A stretch of 64,000 nucleotides of DNA from Glandiceps talaboti (lineage: Eukaryota > Hemichordata > Enteropneusta > Spengelidae): positions 20,685,611 through 20,749,610 of the forward strand of contig NC_135559.1 in assembly GCF_964340395.1 (NCBI RefSeq). Reading direction: 5' to 3'. Shown piece after piece: positions 1 to 32,600 of the stretch (its first letter is position 1; the number at the start of each line of letters is the position of its first letter). The position numbers were made by a program, and so were the translations under genes. The notes beneath the pieces were generated by a model that saw nothing but the letters and a program-made list of their open reading frames with translations, was not told the DNA's origin and ran no database searches.

Positions 1-395
1 GAGACAGACTATTGAGTCGTCAAATTACTAGTTCTTCTCAAACTTTTAATGATCAAGTGAGATTTCACTGTCACCCAAGACGTCGTGTTGTTCGATAATT
101 ATAGCTAACCAAAATAAAACATAACTGACCGTTGCCAGTCAAATAATAAAGTGAATATGATTGTTCTCATGTAGAATGAAGTTCGGAATATTTTCAGTTG
201 TGTTACACATATTTATAGTCATCTACTAGTATATAGGCTCAGTTCGAAAAAAAGGTTAAAATTTATGTGTGAAAAACATTTTTCTAGCAAAATTATAGAA
301 AAAGTTGGTACAGAAAAAAAATTATATCCTTTGTTAAGATTACACAAATGTTAACATCTAGAATTGAATCCCTGGCCTTTATGTTGTTACAACAG

Positions 396-19265
<18,870 letters not shown>

Positions 19266-20550
19266 AGATGGTATCGCTGTTAAAACTCAGTCTCTCTCTC
19301 GACATTGGATATATTCATTAGATATTTCGGTATAGGACCTATGCATGTTTGTAACACAGCATTTCTATAATACTCAGTATACATTATAACTCTGCCGTAT
19401 GTATGTGCAAATATTACTATTGATTTGTGAAAACTGTCCCAGTTTTGTTAATCGACAAGAATACGTTGAAGATCTTTGAAGTACACAGCATTACAGTTAA
19501 AATTATGCAGGCTTGGTGTTTCACTCGTATGACATATCATGTGACATGACATTTATTACACACCCTCAGACAACTTCTAATGCAAAAGAAACAATTACAT
19601 AAGTGCCATGCACAGTGAGGATGTAGAAGTAGTCAAGTTGAAATGTTGATTATCAGTTAGAAAATAAACAATTGCAGCCATTAAAATCATCAAGTCCATG
19701 TGCACTGTTTTCATTAGAAGCCTGTTTTTACTGCAGTGTGAAGGAATCGGTTTTCAATGTGGTTGGGAAAAGGATCCTGCTGTGTTTGTCGTGTCTCTGT
19801 TATTGTAAGTCTAGAGCTGACATATGTCCATTTTGTGTCAAAAACGTAATGTCCCATGACTGAAACACTAAGCCTACATCATTTCAAATATAACAGTAAC
19901 TATACAGTATGTGATTTTAATTCGGCTTGGCATATGCTTGTAGACAAAAGTTAACACTTTCTCTACAAAAACATGTGGTATGCCGTGACTCATTATAGAA
20001 ATCATTGACTACCTATTCACTCTCAGATGATTTCATTGATTGCTAATTCAAGATTTGTCACAATATAGTAGCATTACTAGTTTTGCTGTGTTGTATTTTT
20101 TTTTGTTATATGAAATAAATAATCAGATTCAGCATCATACTCTGTATCCTTCTGTTGTCGTTTCAGATTCATATTCAGATTCAGATTCGTTATTGCCATA
20201 TGTATAAAAACATTGGTATACCAAGTTATGGATCAATACTTGGGTGCAGTGTTACTAAGTGAATATTCATAGCAATGTGCTCTAAATGCAATGATACTAG
20301 TAGTTGACAAATACAAGAAATGCCAAATTCAAGACGTTACACTTCATACTGATATTCTTAGCCGCTAGCTGATTTACAATCATCTATCAAACCGTCTTCC
20401 CATTTCCCTCCTGATACCATCTTCATCACCACCACACATTATACATGTTTCTCATTTGCTACATTTGACAAATGAAGTGTAATGATGCTAGATAAATTGT
20501 ATGCAGTAACTTTGCAAGGCAACTAACTTGGTATTCTTTGAAATAAAGGA
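19266..20550 (+). other. 3' UTR and candidate polyadenylation signals
   Basis: AT-rich non-coding sequence follows the stop. AATAAA occurs at 19663-19668, 20114-20119 and 20542-20547. The first or second is the likeliest end of the transcript; which is used cannot be told from sequence. Confidence 0.5.
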
Positions 20551-22445
20551 ATTGTACTACCAATAGGCTCGAGTACAGCAGAAGGAGTTATCATTTGCCA
20601 ACTGCCGCGTAATGTTGCACCCTGCGTTTTTGGAAGTTGATTTGAACATGTGTTTTTTTGGCCAACATCATCTTCCTGCCTTACCAGTCCGTCATCCAAA
20701 CTCCATGAAAGCTATATATTGTATCTATAAATATATTGTAGGTATTATCATAGACACTGTCAATGGTATAATTTTATGTGCAGTACTTAATACGCATAGT
20801 CTTGTCAATAGTATGGAGAGTCAAAATAATCGCATCACACTAACATATATTTTCTTCAGTTGTATTGGTGCAACTTCAGGAAAATGTTAGGGTATTAATT
20901 ATTCTATACTTAGGTGCTTTTTGAAATCATTCTCATGTATATTTTAACACCCGATAGCCAATCTTGTTATAGCGATTTTGTCATACCTATGGAGAAACAT
21001 GAACTGATCATCTATTTCACTACTATATGATGGCCATTTGATCACACAATTCCATACCATTCATCAAACAATCACCATTATTTATAATATGGTAATCTCA
21101 ATAACAAAATATGTACATTTCTTGGGTAATCTGCAATCTAAGGGTTGGACCATTTGATATCCTGGGGAGGGCTTGGAAGATTTCGGGGGAAAAAAGATGC
21201 CAAATGGAGTTTCTTGAAAAAAAATCCGGATCTGAGTGGGTGATGGAAAAAAAGATGGACCACTGCTGCTAGAAAAAAATGTCTTGGAAGGGAAATGATG
21301 ACGAGTGTACCGTAGGTACGTCGGCCCCTAGGCGACAACACAAAATATTAATTCTTTGGTCAACTTTTCCTTCTAAAGCACACACTTTTAATTCTTTGAA
21401 CTAAACTTTACTTCCCAAAGAATGAACTTTGAATTCTTGAAAGGAAACTTTTATTTTTCGAGAGTAAACTTTTCATTCTTTGAAACAAAACTTTTGTTTC
21501 GTAAGAACAACATCTAATTCTTGAAAGGAATCTTTTATTTTTTTAGTGTATATCTTTTAATACTCTGTACAAAAAATTTACATCCCAAGAACAATTTTTT
21601 GCATATTCTGTATTACAACTTTTGTCTTTCAAGAACAACATATAATACTATGAAAACTTTTGTTTTCGAAGAGCAATCCTTATTTTCTTATTTGCTAATC
21701 ACTCTTCAATTCAAGTAAATTTGAAATTCCAAGTCAAACCTAAATTTCATGGTACCATACTAGTAACGTTTAATTTCAATATGTGAAAATCTCTGCCTAC
21801 GAGGGCGCAATTTAAGTTTCGTCAAGTACAATCTTTCTCTGCGTGGGTGTTAAATATAAACTATTTGCATGCAAACTCTCTTACTTGTCTGTGTTAATAC
21901 TAAACATGTTTTTGACTCTAAAGAACTGTATGGCTGTTAAAAGCAGATCTAATTGTATTAGTACTAACGTTGTTTATTGCATTACATGCCAGAAATGTGT
22001 TTTTTAAAATATAGATTCGACTGAATGTCTTTTTGGTGATCGTTTTTTGTGCAACATCTCCGTCTCAACAGACAAAGAATCGTAACTATCCTGTAGCTGT
22101 GCATTTAATAGCTAACGATCACAGTTTATTAGTTATGTCTATTTCAGGAATTTGTAAGTTTCATGTGACGAGGATCGATTGAGGTTGAGAGAAGAGGGAA
22201 CAGTTTTCCATCTCTAAACCCCATGGCATTAATTTATTATTTACATCATTCCCTTTGTGCAAATGACTTTTAGTAGATTTTTTCCAACTATTTTACCGGT
22301 TATTAGAACTTGCGGGTGTTCATTCTATGCCACAACAGAAAGATGTATTGCCAGTGATGACCTACTTATGCTTGGTATCCGTTGTGGTAGAGTATTTATC
22401 GAATTTATTTTTTCAGGATTGTTTTTCTCGTTACTTTTGTACCCC
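20551..22445. other. Intergenic region, mostly unremarkable
   Basis: No supportable exon on either strand. Open frames are short and lack splice context. The one structured part is a 21-bp-periodic stretch at 21,345-21,715, listed separately. Confidence 0.5.
21345..21715. repeat. Degenerate ~21-bp periodic minisatellite
   Basis: About 17 diverged units of 20-22 bp with consensus AAACTTTTNNTTCTTNGAAN, visible as recurring AACTTTT and ATTCTT/TTTC blocks. Same period as the repeat at 52,071, though with a different consensus. Confidence 0.55.
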
Positions 22446-22510
22446 GATGTATGTATGTATGTATGTATGTATGTATGTATGTATGTATGTATGTATGTAT
22501 GTATGTATAT
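22446..22510. repeat. (ATGT)n microsatellite
   Basis: About 15 perfect units followed by a short GT run. Confidence 0.96.
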
Positions 22511-22561
22511 GTGTGTGTAATAATTTCCGTGTACCGTATATACTAGTAGAATGCATTTCAC

Positions 22562-22620
<59 letters not shown>
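22562..22620. repeat. (TTG)n microsatellite
   Basis: About 20 perfect units. The poly-Gln frame on the minus strand has no gene context. Confidence 0.96.
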
Positions 22621-23019
22621 CAGGCTGTTCGTCACCCTCAGAACAAGTCGGTGACGAATTCATATATCGCAGTGCTACCTAAATATACCGGTCGGTCAGC
22701 TCTTTTTTTTGCCTCAATCGACATTGATACGTGTGACATTGAATACCCGATATATGTCATCTATTATCGAACTTATAATAATCTGTCCAGCGCGTGTATA
22801 TTCCATAGACGACTGACAAAAAGATATACACAATATCCAATATTTATTTGGGACATCCTTGTCGTGGAAAACTGGGGAAGGCGACAACTATCTTATGGTG
22901 TCTCACTTTGATACTAGACTATTAATAGATTACAAAATATCCATCCATGGACTGAAGTCGATGATTTTTACCTTCCGTATGGAAAGTTTTAATATAGCGA
23001 TGAAGTCTGTGTGTCTGTG

Positions 23020-23125
23020 CGTGCGTGCGTGCGTGCGTGCGTGTGTGTGTGTGTGTGTGTGTGTGTCTGTGTGTGTGTGTGTGTGTGTCTGTGTGTCTGT
23101 GTATGTCTGTGTTTGTCTGTATCAC
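23020..23125. repeat. (GCGT)n/(GT)n compound microsatellite
   Basis: GCGT units, then GT units interrupted by CT at intervals. Confidence 0.95.
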
Positions 23126-24100
23126 CATTTCCGAAAAAACGGCTGCATGTTCCGTAGGGTCATGGCAAGAACTGATTAGGTTTTGGTAATAATCCAAAGA
23201 ATATTAATGACCAATTTGAGGAATTAATCGATCGAACGAGTATAAAGTTGGCGTCAGATTCAAATTCAGATTCAGATTCAGGTAGCGTTATCTTATGAAC
23301 GTTATATTGAGAGTCAGATGGCCTCAGATCCGAAGACACCCGACGGACTCAAACCTGAAATAATACCGTTGAGACTACAGGGAAGGATTCTGCTTCACTG
23401 CCATCGGGTGTATTCGGATCTGAGCAAGGGCTTGTGGCAACAATTCTGGTATCTATAACAATATTGAATAACGTGAATATAGACAACATCAACAAGTTCC
23501 GTCAAGTTCTTGTTTATCATTATTCAGTATCTTGAATTGCTAATTAATATCTAATTATAATACACAGAGAAACACATATTTAACTCGATCGAATCGTGCT
23601 GGAGTACAAATAGAATATACAGCGTACCGATTGAATAGCGCCCCCAACGGTAGTAGAATTTACTTCTCTATCTTGTCGCGAGATCGAATGATCATGTTCG
23701 AATCTTGGAATTTGAAAATTCAACCTCCACGAGCTCAGCATTTGCTCAATTTGCTCATTTGCTAAAATAGAAGGGGTAGGACACTTTGGTGTTCTTTTTC
23801 GTCGTAAGCTTGAAACCACATCGCCCTCGACTCGTTCACGGACGCTTTCTGTTTCGGGCAAACTTACGAGTATTTGTTTACTCAGTCAAATGATGTTGTT
23901 ACGTTTTCTCTTTCATTCAAAGGTATTTTTTGAAGAGACACAGATATGACGACTAATATTTAATGATTATTTTTACGTAATTTTATGAAAATAATATAGA
24001 CCGGAATCAACTGTATGTTCGAGCCTACCGCAACTCTGACACACCAAATATTGTTTAAACCAAGATATTATCAATTGCGTTTTTGTTTATTTCCCTCGCA
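23126..24100. other. Intergenic region with an imperfect palindrome
   Basis: No gene supported. Inverted arms at about 23,323-23,345 and 23,402-23,424 pair over about 22 bp (CAGATCCGAAGACACCCGAC against its near reverse complement). A minus-strand open frame at 23,580-23,861 has a charged, coding-like composition but no in-frame ATG near its start. Confidence 0.4.
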
Positions 24101-24139
24101 AAAGACGCAACGTTTCGGAGCTTCAGTTCATATAATATG

Positions 24140-24535
24140 CCGTTTCGGCAATCTGTTGTAATAGCTCGCGCAGCGGCAGCGAAGCTGCCGCGTAGCGGCT
24201 CAATGACTAGTACGCATGCGCGTCGTATATACTATGAAAAAAATTGATAGAGGCAGTACGCGCGTTGTCGAGTTTGCAGACATGAGAGTTGCCAGTAACG
24301 CATGTGACTGGTAAACAACGCCTGTGTCTGGTTTAATACATATTCGGGTTTACGCCTGCGCATTTTGCACACGTTACAATTTGTTTGTGTATATAGTTAT
24401 TCACATCATGCACATGTGTCACTTGTACTTCACGTGCAGTGCTAGTGCTCCTTCAAGTCACAGAATTGTCTGTGTTCCAGTCTAGATGTATACATCGCGA
24501 GAGCGTAGTGCAAGTGCGAACTTTCACGGTAAGTT
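24140..24535 (+). promoter_or_regulatory. Candidate CpG-rich promoter and 5' non-coding exon
   Basis: A local GC/CpG rise holds an NRF-1-like ACGCATGCGC at about 24,213, preceded by a GC-rich hairpin (AGCGGCAGC...GCTGCCGC). A consensus donor GGTAAGT at 24,528 could end a 5' UTR exon on +. No downstream coding exon was found before the satellite, so this is weak. Confidence 0.22.
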
Positions 24536-25561
24536 GACCCCTGTTCTTTCATCGACAAAAATGTACATGTGTCACTATTATTAGAAAAACTATGCGTGTG
24601 TCTGGATCACAACAACTTGTAATTGTGTGCTAATAAGTATACACTATTCAATGATGGCAATATTCTACTCTATTTCGACCGTAATACAAAACAATCAATA
24701 TTGGCAGCTGAATATTCCGGAGCAATCGCCGGCAACGATAACTTTGAATATTGTATATACCCAAATAACGTCATTATTTTGTATGATCATCATAGATAGC
24801 ATTCTTGAATAGAATCTTAGCTCACGTCACAAGGGACTGATTCTCCATTGTCAGAAACGTTTCCCGTAATATCAAGCAGGACATGCAGTTTAGAAAGTAG
24901 TGTGTTTGTCGCTAGTATAGACCATGGATGTATTAGTGATACATCCATGTATAGACCCATCCCTATGCATTGTCTCACTCTGAGTTGTAACACATAAACA
25001 CAGATAAAGATAAGATAACGAGGTGTAACATTTATTATGCGTACATGATTATGAATGCATCTTTATGCTCAAAATACAATGTACAAAGCAATTGACACAA
25101 GTACAATTAACATTCTGTGGGTTTAAAATGGGCCATATAATGAGTTTTGAATAAACACAGCTGTTGGAATGAACGATGTTTTGAAGAGAACCATGCAAGA
25201 TTGTGTATACATAGACAGTTTTCTGAGCTTTCCTAGTGACTAGCATGAAGTTTAACAACAGACATTGATACTGGTAGTAGTACTGTATTCTCAGCTGTGT
25301 CTACAGTCAATCTTTACATGCATGGTAAAGCATACAAAAATAACATGCAGAAATAAAATGATTAAAATATATTCTTTTAACCAACTGATGGAGCACTGTT
25401 TACATCGACTAGAAAGTTTCCAAGAGGAAGTCTATCATCTGAGGTCAAAATATGCAGAAACTGAATGAAAATTTGAATTATCTAATGAAAAAGAAGAAGA
25501 ATAAGTGCCTTTCTTTAATTTGTATAATGAGAATAAAGCATGAAATGATGAAATTCATCTT
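24536..25561. other. Intergenic, nothing recognised
   Basis: AT-rich sequence without supportable exons, repeats or RNA motifs. Open frames are below 70 codons and lack context. Confidence 0.4.
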
Positions 25562-26670
25562 CTACCGCATAATTTGACAAAATTTAAAGATTCTTTCATC
25601 ATGTACAGGAATCTTAGGAGTACACCATCTCCCCAACTCAATATAAATATTATAATCCAAAATTCTAAATTTAGTCACTAGTCTTCTACCAACTGGATTT
25701 TTAATTTGCAGAAGATGTTTCTCAAAACCAAAAGCTGTTTTAAATAATCTAAATGTTCTCATTTTGTTTTTATTAGTACTTTTTTCTTCTAATGTCATTA
25801 TGTAATTCCCTGTACCATGATTACAAAATTCTAGACATAAGTCATAAAATTATGATGAACCTTCCTAGTATAATTAAACCTGCAAAGATTTGACCACACA
25901 CTGTTCTCATTATATTTAACAAGTAAGTTTCTAATAATAAAATATAAATACCCCATGTTGAATAACACATAGAACAAATGTAGGCTGCTCACAATAAATT
26001 GTCCATCGACAATTAATCTATACCAATACTTTAACAGAAGTTTAATTACAGTGAAATTAGTGGGGAAATGACCTAATTCTCCAACAATACCACATCTTGA
26101 TATCTTATAAGAAACCCAAAGTAGAAATCTATAAAAAGAAAAAAAAAACATCAACAAGAATCTGAAAATTTCTCAATTTCATAACCCCAAACTTCACATC
26201 TGTAAGTCACAATAGCAACAATTAAACAATCAAAGAGATCTAAAGCCACATCAATAGAAATACTCTAGTTAGAAGAAATAGTTATACATGAACTTAAGAG
26301 AGCTCTCGTGGATTTAAACTTCAAGTTATTGAGGTTTTGTTTAAATTTACTGTTAGAAGAAATAATGATACCAAGAAAACAGTATTCTCTTAGGCTTACA
26401 TTGTCGAGAGTAAAATTATAAAAAATAAAATTTGGATTTCCTGTATTTACATATGACCTTGATTTCTTAATGTTGATTATTATTTTCTACTTTGTACAAA
26501 ATAATGTAATTTAAATAAACAACTTTGCAACTCAACTTTAATTTCTAGTGGTAGAGACTCATCAGCATATAAAAGACAATTCAGAGACACACTTGTAAGT
26601 TTCACAGGGCTATCATTCTTGACAAAACAAGCTCTTTCCAAACTGGTGGATTCTAAATCAACTCTTTCCT
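25562..26670 (-). pseudogene. Degenerate non-LTR retrotransposon reverse transcriptase
   Basis: Reading the minus strand from 26,670 down, the frames give SLNCLLYADESLPLE (RT motif C; the usual YADD reads YADE, about 26,558-26,570), a thumb-like segment, LFDCLIVAIVTYRCEVWGYE, then IVGELGHFPTNFTVIKLLLK, and finally VTKFRILDYNIYIELGRW before ERIFKFC. That is the order of the RT palm, thumb and C-terminal region of LINE-type elements. Several stops and frameshifts show it is dead. Its 5' end is cut exactly where the 169-bp satellite begins. Confidence 0.7.
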
Positions 26671-29600
26671 TGTTTTTGACCTTCCTTTACCAATCTTAGA
26701 CTAAAGTACTAAAATTTATTACAAAAATGTTCGCAATTTTCGTTTTAAACATGTACAAATGTAACTACATTTTTGTATGAGGCCAGACACCAGAGTTATA
26801 CCTAGCCTTGCAAACTATGCTCTATTCCAAATTCATTCATGCTACAACAACACTGTCACTGTTTCTCACCTACTTCTATCCATCTTAGTATAAACTATTA
26901 AAATTTATTACAAAAATGTCCGCCATTTTGATTTTTAGCATGTAACTAGGAGACCAGACACCAGAGTTACCTAGACTTACAAACTATGCTCTATTCCAAA
27001 TTGATTCATGCTACAACAACACTGTCACTGTTTTTCACCTATTTCTATCCATCTTAGACTAAACTACTAAAATTTATTAGAAAAATGTCAGCCATTTTGA
27101 TTTTTAGCATGTAACTAGGAGACCAGACACCAGAGTTACCTAACCTTACAAACTATGCTCCTTTCCAAATTGAATCATGCTACAACAACACTGTCACTGT
27201 TTCTCACCTACTTCTATCCATCTTAGACTAAACTACTAAAATTTATTAGAAAAATGTCCGCCATTTTGATTTTTAGCATGTAACTAGGAGACCAGACACC
27301 AGAGTTACCTAACCTTACAAACTATACTCCTTTCCAAATTCATTCATGCTACAATAACACTGTCACTGTTTTTCACCTATTTCTATCCATCTTAGACTAA
27401 ACTACTAAAATTTGTTAGAAAAATGTCAGCCATTTTGATTTTTAGCATGTAACTAGGAGACCAGACACCAGAGTTACCTAGCCTTACAAACTATACTCTT
27501 TTCCAAATTCATTCATGCTACAATAACACTGTCACTGTTTTTTACCTATTTCTATCCATCTTAGACTAAACTACTAAAATTTGATAGAAAAATGTCCGCC
27601 ATTTTGATTTTTAGCATGTAACTAGGAGACCAGACACCAGAGTTACCTAACCTTACAAACTATACTCCTTTCCAAATTGAATCATGCTACAATAACACTG
27701 TCACTGTTTTTCACCTATTTCTATCCATCTTAGACTAAACTACTAAAATTTGTTAGAAAAATGTCAGCCATTTTGATTTTTAGCATGTAACTAGGAGACC
27801 AGACACCAGAGTTACCTAGCCTTACAAACTATACTCTTTTCCAAATTCATTCATGCTACAATAACACTGTCACTGTTTTTTACCTATTTCTATCCATCTT
27901 AGACTAAACTACTAAAATTTATTAGAAAAATGTCCGCCATTTTGATTTTTAGCATGTAACTAGGAGACCAGACACCAGAGTTACCTAACCTTACAAACTA
28001 TACTCCTTTCCAAATTGAATCATGCTACAATAACACTGTCACTGTTTTTCACCTATTTCTATCCATCTTAGACTAAACTACTAAAATTTGTTAGAAAAAT
28101 GTCTGCCATTTTGATTTTTAGCATGTAACTAGGAGACCAGACACCAGAGTTACCTAACCTTACAAACTATACTCCTTTCCAAATTGAATCATGCTACAAT
28201 AACACTGTCACTGTTTTTCACCTATTTCTATCCATCTTAGACTAAACTACTAAAATTTGTTAGAAAAATGTCAGCCATTTTGATTTTTAGCATGTAACTA
28301 GGAGACCAGACACCAGAGTTACCTAGCCTTACAAACTATACTCCTTTCCAAATTGAATCATGCTACAATAACACTGTCACTGTTTTTCACCTATTTCTAT
28401 CCATCTTAGACTAAACTACTAAAATTTATTAGAAAAATGTCAGCCATTTTGATTTTTAGCATGTAACTAGGAGACCAGACACCAGAGTTACCTAACCTTA
28501 CAAACTATACTCCTTTCCAAATTGAATCATGCTACAATAACACTGTCACTGTTTTTCACCTATTTCTATCCATCTTAGACTAAACTACTAAAATTTGTTA
28601 GAAAAATGTCCGCCATTTTGATTTTTAGCATGTAACTAGGAGACCAGACACCAGAGTTACCTAACCTTACAAACTATACTCCTTTCCAAATTGAATCATG
28701 CTACAATAACACTGTCACTGTTTTTCACCTATTTCTATCCATCTTAGACTAAACTACTAAAATTTGTTAGAAAAATGTCAGCCATTTTGATTTTTAGCAT
28801 GTAACTAGGAGACCAGACACCAGAGTTACCTAGCCTTACAAACTATACTCTTTTCCAAATTCATTCATGCTACAATAACACTGTCACTGTTTTTTACCTA
28901 TTTCTATCCATCTTAGACTAAACTACTAAAATTTGTTAGAAAAATGTCAGCCATTTTGATTTTTAGCATGTAACTAGGAGACCAGACACCAGAGTTACCT
29001 AGCCTTACAAACTATACTCCTTTCCAAATTCATTCATGCTACAATAACACTGTCACTGTTTTTCACCTATTTCTATCCATCTTAGACTAAACTACTAAAA
29101 TTTATTAGAAAAATGTCCGCCATTTTGATTTTTAGCATGTAACTAGGAGACCAGACACCAGAGTTACCTAGCCTTACAAACTATACTCCTTTCCAAATTC
29201 ATTCATGCTACAATAACACTGTCACTGTTTTTCACCTATTTCTATCCATCTTAGACTAAACTACTAAAATTTATTAGAAAAATGTCCGCCATTTTGATTT
29301 TTAGCATGTAACTAGGAGACCAGACACCAGAGTTACCTAACCTTACAAACTATACTCCTTTCCAAATTGAATCATGCTACAATAACACTGTCACTGTTTT
29401 TCACCTATTTCTATCCATCTTAGACTAAACTACTAAAATTTATTAGAAAAATGTCCGCCATTTTGATTTTTAGCATGTAACTAGGAGACCAGACACCAGA
29501 GTTACCTAACCTTACAAACTATACTCCTTTCCAAATTGAATCATGCTACAATAACACTGTCACTGTTTTTCACCTATTTCTATCCATCTTAGACTAAACT

Positions 29601-32600
29601 ACTAAAATTTGTTAGAAAAATGTCCGCCATTTTGATTTTTAGCATGTAACTAGGAGACCAGACACCAGAGTTACCTAACCTTACAAACTATACTCCTTTC
29701 CAAATTGAATCATGCTACAATAACACTGTCACTGTTTTTCACCTATTTCTATCCATCTTAGACTAAACTACTAAAATTTGTTAGAAAAATGTCAGCCATT
29801 TTGATTTTTAGCATGTAACTAGGAGACCAGACACCAGAGTTACCTAGCCTTACAAACTATACTCTTTTCCAAATTCATTCATGCTACAATAACACTGTCA
29901 CTGTTTTTTACCTATTTCTATCCATCTTAGACTAAACTACTAAAATTTGTTAGAAAAATGTCAGCCATTTTGATTTTTAGCATGTAACTAGGAGACCAGA
30001 CACCAGAGTTACCTAGCCTTACAAACTATACTCCTTTCCAAATTCATTCATGCTACAATAACACTGTCACTGTTTTTCACCTATTTCTATCCATCTTAGA
30101 CTAAACTACTAAAATTTATTAGAAAAATGTCCGCCATTTTGATTTTTAGCATGTAACTAGGAGACCAGACACCAGAGTTACCTAACCTTACAAACTATAC
30201 TCCTTTCCAAATTGAATCATGCTACAATAACACTGTCACTGTTTTTCACCTATTTCTATCCATCTTAGACTAAACTACTAAAATTTATTAGAAAAATGTC
30301 CGCCATTTTGATTTTTAGCATGTAACTAGGAGACCAGACACCAGAGTTACCTAACCTTACAAACTATACTCCTTTCCAAATTGAATCATGCTACAATAAC
30401 ACTGTCACTGTTTTTCACCTATTTCTATCCATCTTAGACTAAACTACTAAAATTTGTTAGAAAAATGTCAGCCATTTTGATTTTTAGCATGTAACTAGGA
30501 GACCAGACACCAGAGTTACCTAGCCTTACAAACTATACTCTTTTCCAAATTCATTCATGCTACAATAACACTGTCACTGTTTTTTACCTATTTCTATCCA
30601 TCTTAGACTAAACTACTAAAATTTGTTAGAAAAATGTCAGCCATTTTGATTTTTAGCATGTAACTAGGAGACCAGACACCAGAGTTACCTAGCCTTACAA
30701 ACTATACTCCTTTCCAAATTCATTCATGCTACAATAACACTGTCACTGTTTTTCACCTATTTCTATCCATCTTAGACTAAACTACTAAAATTTATTAGAA
30801 AAATGTCCGCCATTTTGATTTTTAGCATGTAACTAGGAGACCAGACACCAGAGTTACCTAGCCTTACAAACTATACTCCTTTCCAAATTCATTCATGCTA
30901 CAATAACACTGTCACTGTTTTTCACCTATTTCTATCCATCTTAGACTAAACTACTAAAATTTCTTAGAAAAATGTCCGCCATTTTGATTTTTAGCATGTA
31001 ACTAGGAGACCAGACACCAGAGTTACCTAGCCTTACAAACTATACTCTTTTCCAAATTCATTCATGCTACAATAACACTGTCACTGTTTTTTACCTATTT
31101 CTATCCATCTTAGACTAAACTACTAAAATTTGTTAGAAAAATGTCAGCCATTTTGATTTTTAGCATGTAACTAGGAGACCAGACACCAGAGTTACCTAGC
31201 CTTACAAACTATACTCCTTTCCAAATTCATTCATGCTACAATAACACTGTCACTGTTTTTCACCTATTTCTATCCATCTTAGACTAAACTACTAAAATTT
31301 ATTAGAAAAATGTCCGCCATTTTGATTTTTAGCATGTAACTAGGAGACCAGACACCAGAGTTACCTAGCCTTACAAACTATACTCCTTTCCAAATTCATT
31401 CATGCTACAATAACACTGTCACTGTTTTTCACCTATTTCTATCCATCTTAGACTAAACTACTAAAATTTATTAGAAAAATGTCCGCCATTTTGATTTTTA
31501 GCATGTAACTAGGAGACCAGACACCAGAGTTACCTAACCTTACAAACTATACTCCTTTCCAAATTGAATCATGCTACAATAACACTGTCACTGTTTTTCA
31601 CCTATTTCTATCCATCTTAGACTAAACTACTAAAATTTGTTAGAAAAATGTCAGCCATTTTGATTTTTAGCATGTAACTAGGAGACCAGACACCAGAGTT
31701 ACCTAGCCTTACAAACTATACTCTTTTCCAAATTCATTCATGCTACAATAACACTGTCACTGTTTTTTACCTATTTCTATCCATCTTAGACTAAACTACT
31801 AAAATTTGTTAGAAAAATGTCAGCCATTTTGATTTTTAGCATGTAACTAGGAGACCAGACACCAGAGTTACCTAGCCTTACAAACTATACTCCTTTCCAA
31901 ATTCATTCATGCTACAATAACACTGTCACTGTTTTTCACCTATTTCTATCCATCTTAGACTAAACTACTAAAATTTATTAGAAAAATGTCCGCCATTTTG
32001 ATTTTTAGCATGTAACTAGGAGACCAGACACCAGAGTTACCTAGCCTTACAAACTATACTCCTTTCCAAATTCATTCATGCTACAATAACACTGTCACTG
32101 TTTTTCACCTATTTCTATCCATCTTAGACTAAACTACTAAAATTTCTTAGAAAAATGTCCGCCATTTTGATTTTTAGCATGTAACTAGGAGACCAGACAC
32201 CAGAGTTACCTAGCCTTACAAACTATACTCTTTTCCAAATTCATTCATGCTACAATAACACTGTCACTGTTTTTTACCTATTTCTATCCATCTTAGACTA
32301 AACTACTAAAATTTGTTAGAAAAATGTCAGCCATTTTGATTTTTAGCATGTAACTAGGAGACCAGACACCAGAGTTACCTAGCCTTACAAACTATACTCC
32401 TTTCCAAATTCATTCATGCTACAATAACACTGTCACTGTTTTTCACCTATTTCTATCCATCTTAGACTAAACTACTAAAATTTATTAGAAAAATGTCCGC
32501 CATTTTGATTTTTAGCATGTAACTAGGAGACCAGACACCAGAGTTACCTAGCCTTACAAACTATACTCCTTTCCAAATTCATTCATGCTACAATAACACT

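Noticed and set aside
22325-22911. 194-codon + frame and 112-codon poly-Gln - frame
   Set aside because: Both run through ATGT and TTG microsatellites, and outside those tracts the sequence lacks coding character.
23580-23861. 93-codon minus-strand frame with charged composition
   Set aside because: Its apparent first codon is TTG, no in-frame ATG lies near, and no convincing splice partner was found.
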